DNA from: Chloroflexota bacterium
GTDB lineage: Bacteria; Chloroflexota; Limnocylindria; Limnocylindrales; CSP1-4
Reading direction: 5' to 3'
DNA: 5,771 nucleotides
NCBI GenBank assembly: GCA_013696945.1
Contig: JACCXQ010000125.1
Span: 1 to 5,771, forward strand
The notes under the pieces: generated by a model
Told to the model about the DNA's origin: nothing
Database searches by the model: none
The model's input: the letters and a program-made list of their open reading frames with translations, nothing else
Translations under genes and position numbers: made by a program
In this document: positions 4,768 to 5,771 of the stretch, in pieces
How positions within the stretch are numbered: position 1 is the stretch's first letter
Layout: each line of letters starts with the position of its first letter

Positions 4768-5672
4768 CGCACACCGTCGTTTCCTCCGCCACGCGCGAGG
4801 TCGTGATCGGCGACGATCGGCGATTCGTGATCATCGGTGAGCGGATCAACCCGACGGGCCGGAAGCTGCTCGCCGAGGAGATGAAGGCGGGCGACTTCTC
4901 GCGCGTCGAGGGCGACACGATCGCCCAGGTGGAAGCCGGCGCGCACATGCTCGACGTGAACGCGGGCATCCCACTCGCCGACGAGCCGGCCATCCTGGCG
5001 AGGACGATCCAGCTCGTCCAGTCGCTGACCGACGTGCCGCTGTCGATCGACAGCTCGATCGTCGAGGCGCTGGAGGCGGGCCTCGCGGTCTACCAGGGGC
5101 GGGCCCTCGTGAACTCCGTGACCGGCGAGGAGGAGCGCCTGGAGCGCGTCCTGCCCCTCGTGAAGAAGTACGGCGCCGCGGTCGTCGCGATCAGCAACGA
5201 CGAGACGGGGATCAGCGAGGATCCGGACGTCCGATTCGCCGTCGCGAAGCGGATCGTCGAGCGCGCGGCGGACCACGGTATCCCTCGCGAGGACATCGTC
5301 GTCGACCCGCTGCTCATGCCCATCGGCGCATTGCCCACGGCGGGCCGCCAGGTCTTTCGGATCCTCGGCCGTCTCCGCGACGAGCTGAAGGTGAACTCGA
5401 CCTGCGGGGCCTCGAACGTGAGCTTCGGCCTGCCCCACCGCGAGGGGATCAACGGGACGTACCTCGCGATGGCGATGGCGAGCGGTCTCACGTCCGCGAT
5501 CACGAATCCGCTCGCGGAGAGCGTCCGCCAGGCGGTCATGGCGGGCGACGTCCTGATGGGCAACGACCGCGACGCCGCCCGCTGGATCCGCCTGTTCCGA
5601 ACCGCCCCGGCCGAGGGCGAGCAGGGCCGGCGCGTCAACCGGCGCCGCGCGATGGCGCCCCCGGCGGGTTGA
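4764..5672 (+). CDS. Pterin-binding methyltetrahydrofolate:corrinoid methyltransferase (AcsE/MtgA-like)
   Basis: This 302-residue cytoplasmic TIM-barrel enzyme belongs to the pterin-binding superfamily shared with dihydropteroate synthase. It moves a methyl group between a corrinoid protein and tetrahydrofolate; in demethylation systems it makes methyl-THF. Conserved blocks in order are GERINPTG (25-32), MLDVNAGIP (62-70), SIDSS (94-98), NSVTGEE (117-123), VVDPLLMPIG (179-188), CGASNVSFGLP (214-224, with Asn218 at the place of the conserved pterin-contacting Asn) and NPL (248-250). DHPS itself is unlikely because of the GASNVSFG block and the corrinoid neighbours. It is somewhat longer than AcsE because of an extra N-terminal strand and a basic, low-complexity C-terminal tail from about 281. 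The ATG overlaps the previous stop by 4 nt. The direction of the reaction (methyl-THF formation or use) is inferred from context only. Confidence 0.92.
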   Translation: MTHTVVSSATREVVIGDDRRFVIIGERINPTGRKLLAEEMKAGDFSRVEGDTIAQVEAGAHMLDVNAGIPLADEPAILARTIQLVQSLTDVPLSIDSSIVEALEAGLAVYQGRALVNSVTGEEERLERVLPLVKKYGAAVVAISNDETGISEDPDVRFAVAKRIVERAADHGIPREDIVVDPLLMPIGALPTAGRQVFRILGRLRDELKVNSTCGASNVSFGLPHREGINGTYLAMAMASGLTSAITNPLAESVRQAVMAGDVLMGNDRDAARWIRLFRTAPAEGEQGRRVNRRRAMAPPAG

Positions 5673-5685
5673 GCGCGAGGGACCG

Positions 5686-5771
5686 ATGACCGCCGCTGCC
5701 GAGCCCCTCGTGATCTTCACGCCGTCCGGTCGGCGCGGCCGATATCCGACGGGCACGACCGTCCTTGACGC
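5686..5771 (+). CDS. N-terminus of a probable corrinoid-protein reductive activator (RACo-like ferredoxin/ASKHA protein), 3' truncated
   Basis: Only 28 complete codons are present before the window ends. The start is ATG at 5686, behind GAGGGA (5677-5682), and 13 nt after the methyltransferase stop. After a short Ala-rich lead the protein reads VIFTPSGRRGRYPTGTTVLDA (residues 9-29, the last codon cut), which looks like the first strands of a 2Fe-2S ferredoxin domain of the kind that opens RACo-type activators (DUF4445/ASKHA proteins). These use ATP and an Fe-S cluster to reduce Co(II) corrinoid proteins back to active Co(I). The operon context supports this strongly, but no cluster Cys or ATPase motif is visible yet, so another ferredoxin-domain protein remains possible. 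Confidence 0.7.
   Translation, partial: MTAAAEPLVIFTPSGRRGRYPTGTTVLD

Noticed and set aside
4764..5672. Dihydropteroate synthase (folP) for the pterin-binding protein
   Set aside because: The fold is shared, but the GASNVSFG block, the NSVTGEE block and the corrinoid-operon setting fit methyltetrahydrofolate:corrinoid methyltransferase.
4569..5756. A 395-codon open frame on the minus strand
   Set aside because: It lies opposite the pterin methyltransferase, whose motifs are unmistakable. The minus-strand translation is Asp/Arg/Ala-rich without recognisable motifs, a normal effect of high GC content.
1..5771. tRNA or rRNA genes, CRISPR repeats, insertion sequence ends
   Set aside because: Read for cloverleaf-like arms, regularly spaced direct repeats and terminal inverted repeats with transposase; none was found.

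Overview
The window is GC-rich bacterial DNA whose proteins are rich in Ala, Arg and Gly. It is densely packed, with short intergenic gaps and several GTG starts. This suits a high-GC Actinomycetota or Chloroflexota-type soil or sediment bacterium, but nothing here fixes the phylum. No rRNA, tRNA, CRISPR array or insertion sequence was seen.

Left part (1-2192), a mixed accessory stretch. An unidentified reading frame ends at 149. It is followed on the + strand by an alpha/beta-hydrolase of the haloalkane dehalogenase/epoxide hydrolase type (Asp nucleophile). The hydrolase has no ATG, GTG or TTG at a sensible place; it appears to start at an AUC codon at 194 behind a near-perfect Shine-Dalgarno. 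A perfect 8-bp-arm hairpin (1023-1050) separates it from a convergent VapBC toxin-antitoxin pair (minus strand, 1045-1721). The short AT-rich region in front of vapB carries several inverted repeats and no clear ribosome-binding site. A small TfoX N-terminal-domain protein (1857-2192) follows on the + strand.

Right part (2221-5771), a corrinoid-dependent one-carbon (methyl-transfer) locus. An IclR-family regulator (minus strand) faces a tightly packed + strand operon. The operon encodes a B12-binding corrinoid protein, a DUF1638 protein, a small protein of the Pfam 'virulence factor' domain type (PF13769), a pterin-binding methyltetrahydrofolate:corrinoid methyltransferase, and the first 28 residues of a protein resembling the 2Fe-2S/ASKHA activators that reduce inactive Co(II) corrinoid proteins (RACo/RamA-like). 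The genes overlap by 23 and 4 nt or are 3-13 nt apart, so they are almost certainly co-transcribed and partly translationally coupled. The 113-nt divergent gap holds a perfect 19-bp palindrome with 8-bp arms, abutted by a degenerate tandem copy, which is the best candidate operator for the IclR protein.

Inferred working model: an unidentified methylated substrate donates its methyl group to the corrinoid protein. The pterin methyltransferase passes it to tetrahydrofolate, the activator rescues oxidised cobalt, and the two small conserved proteins play accessory roles that are not established. The substrate-specific methyltransferase (often MttB-superfamily) is not in the window, so the substrate cannot be named.
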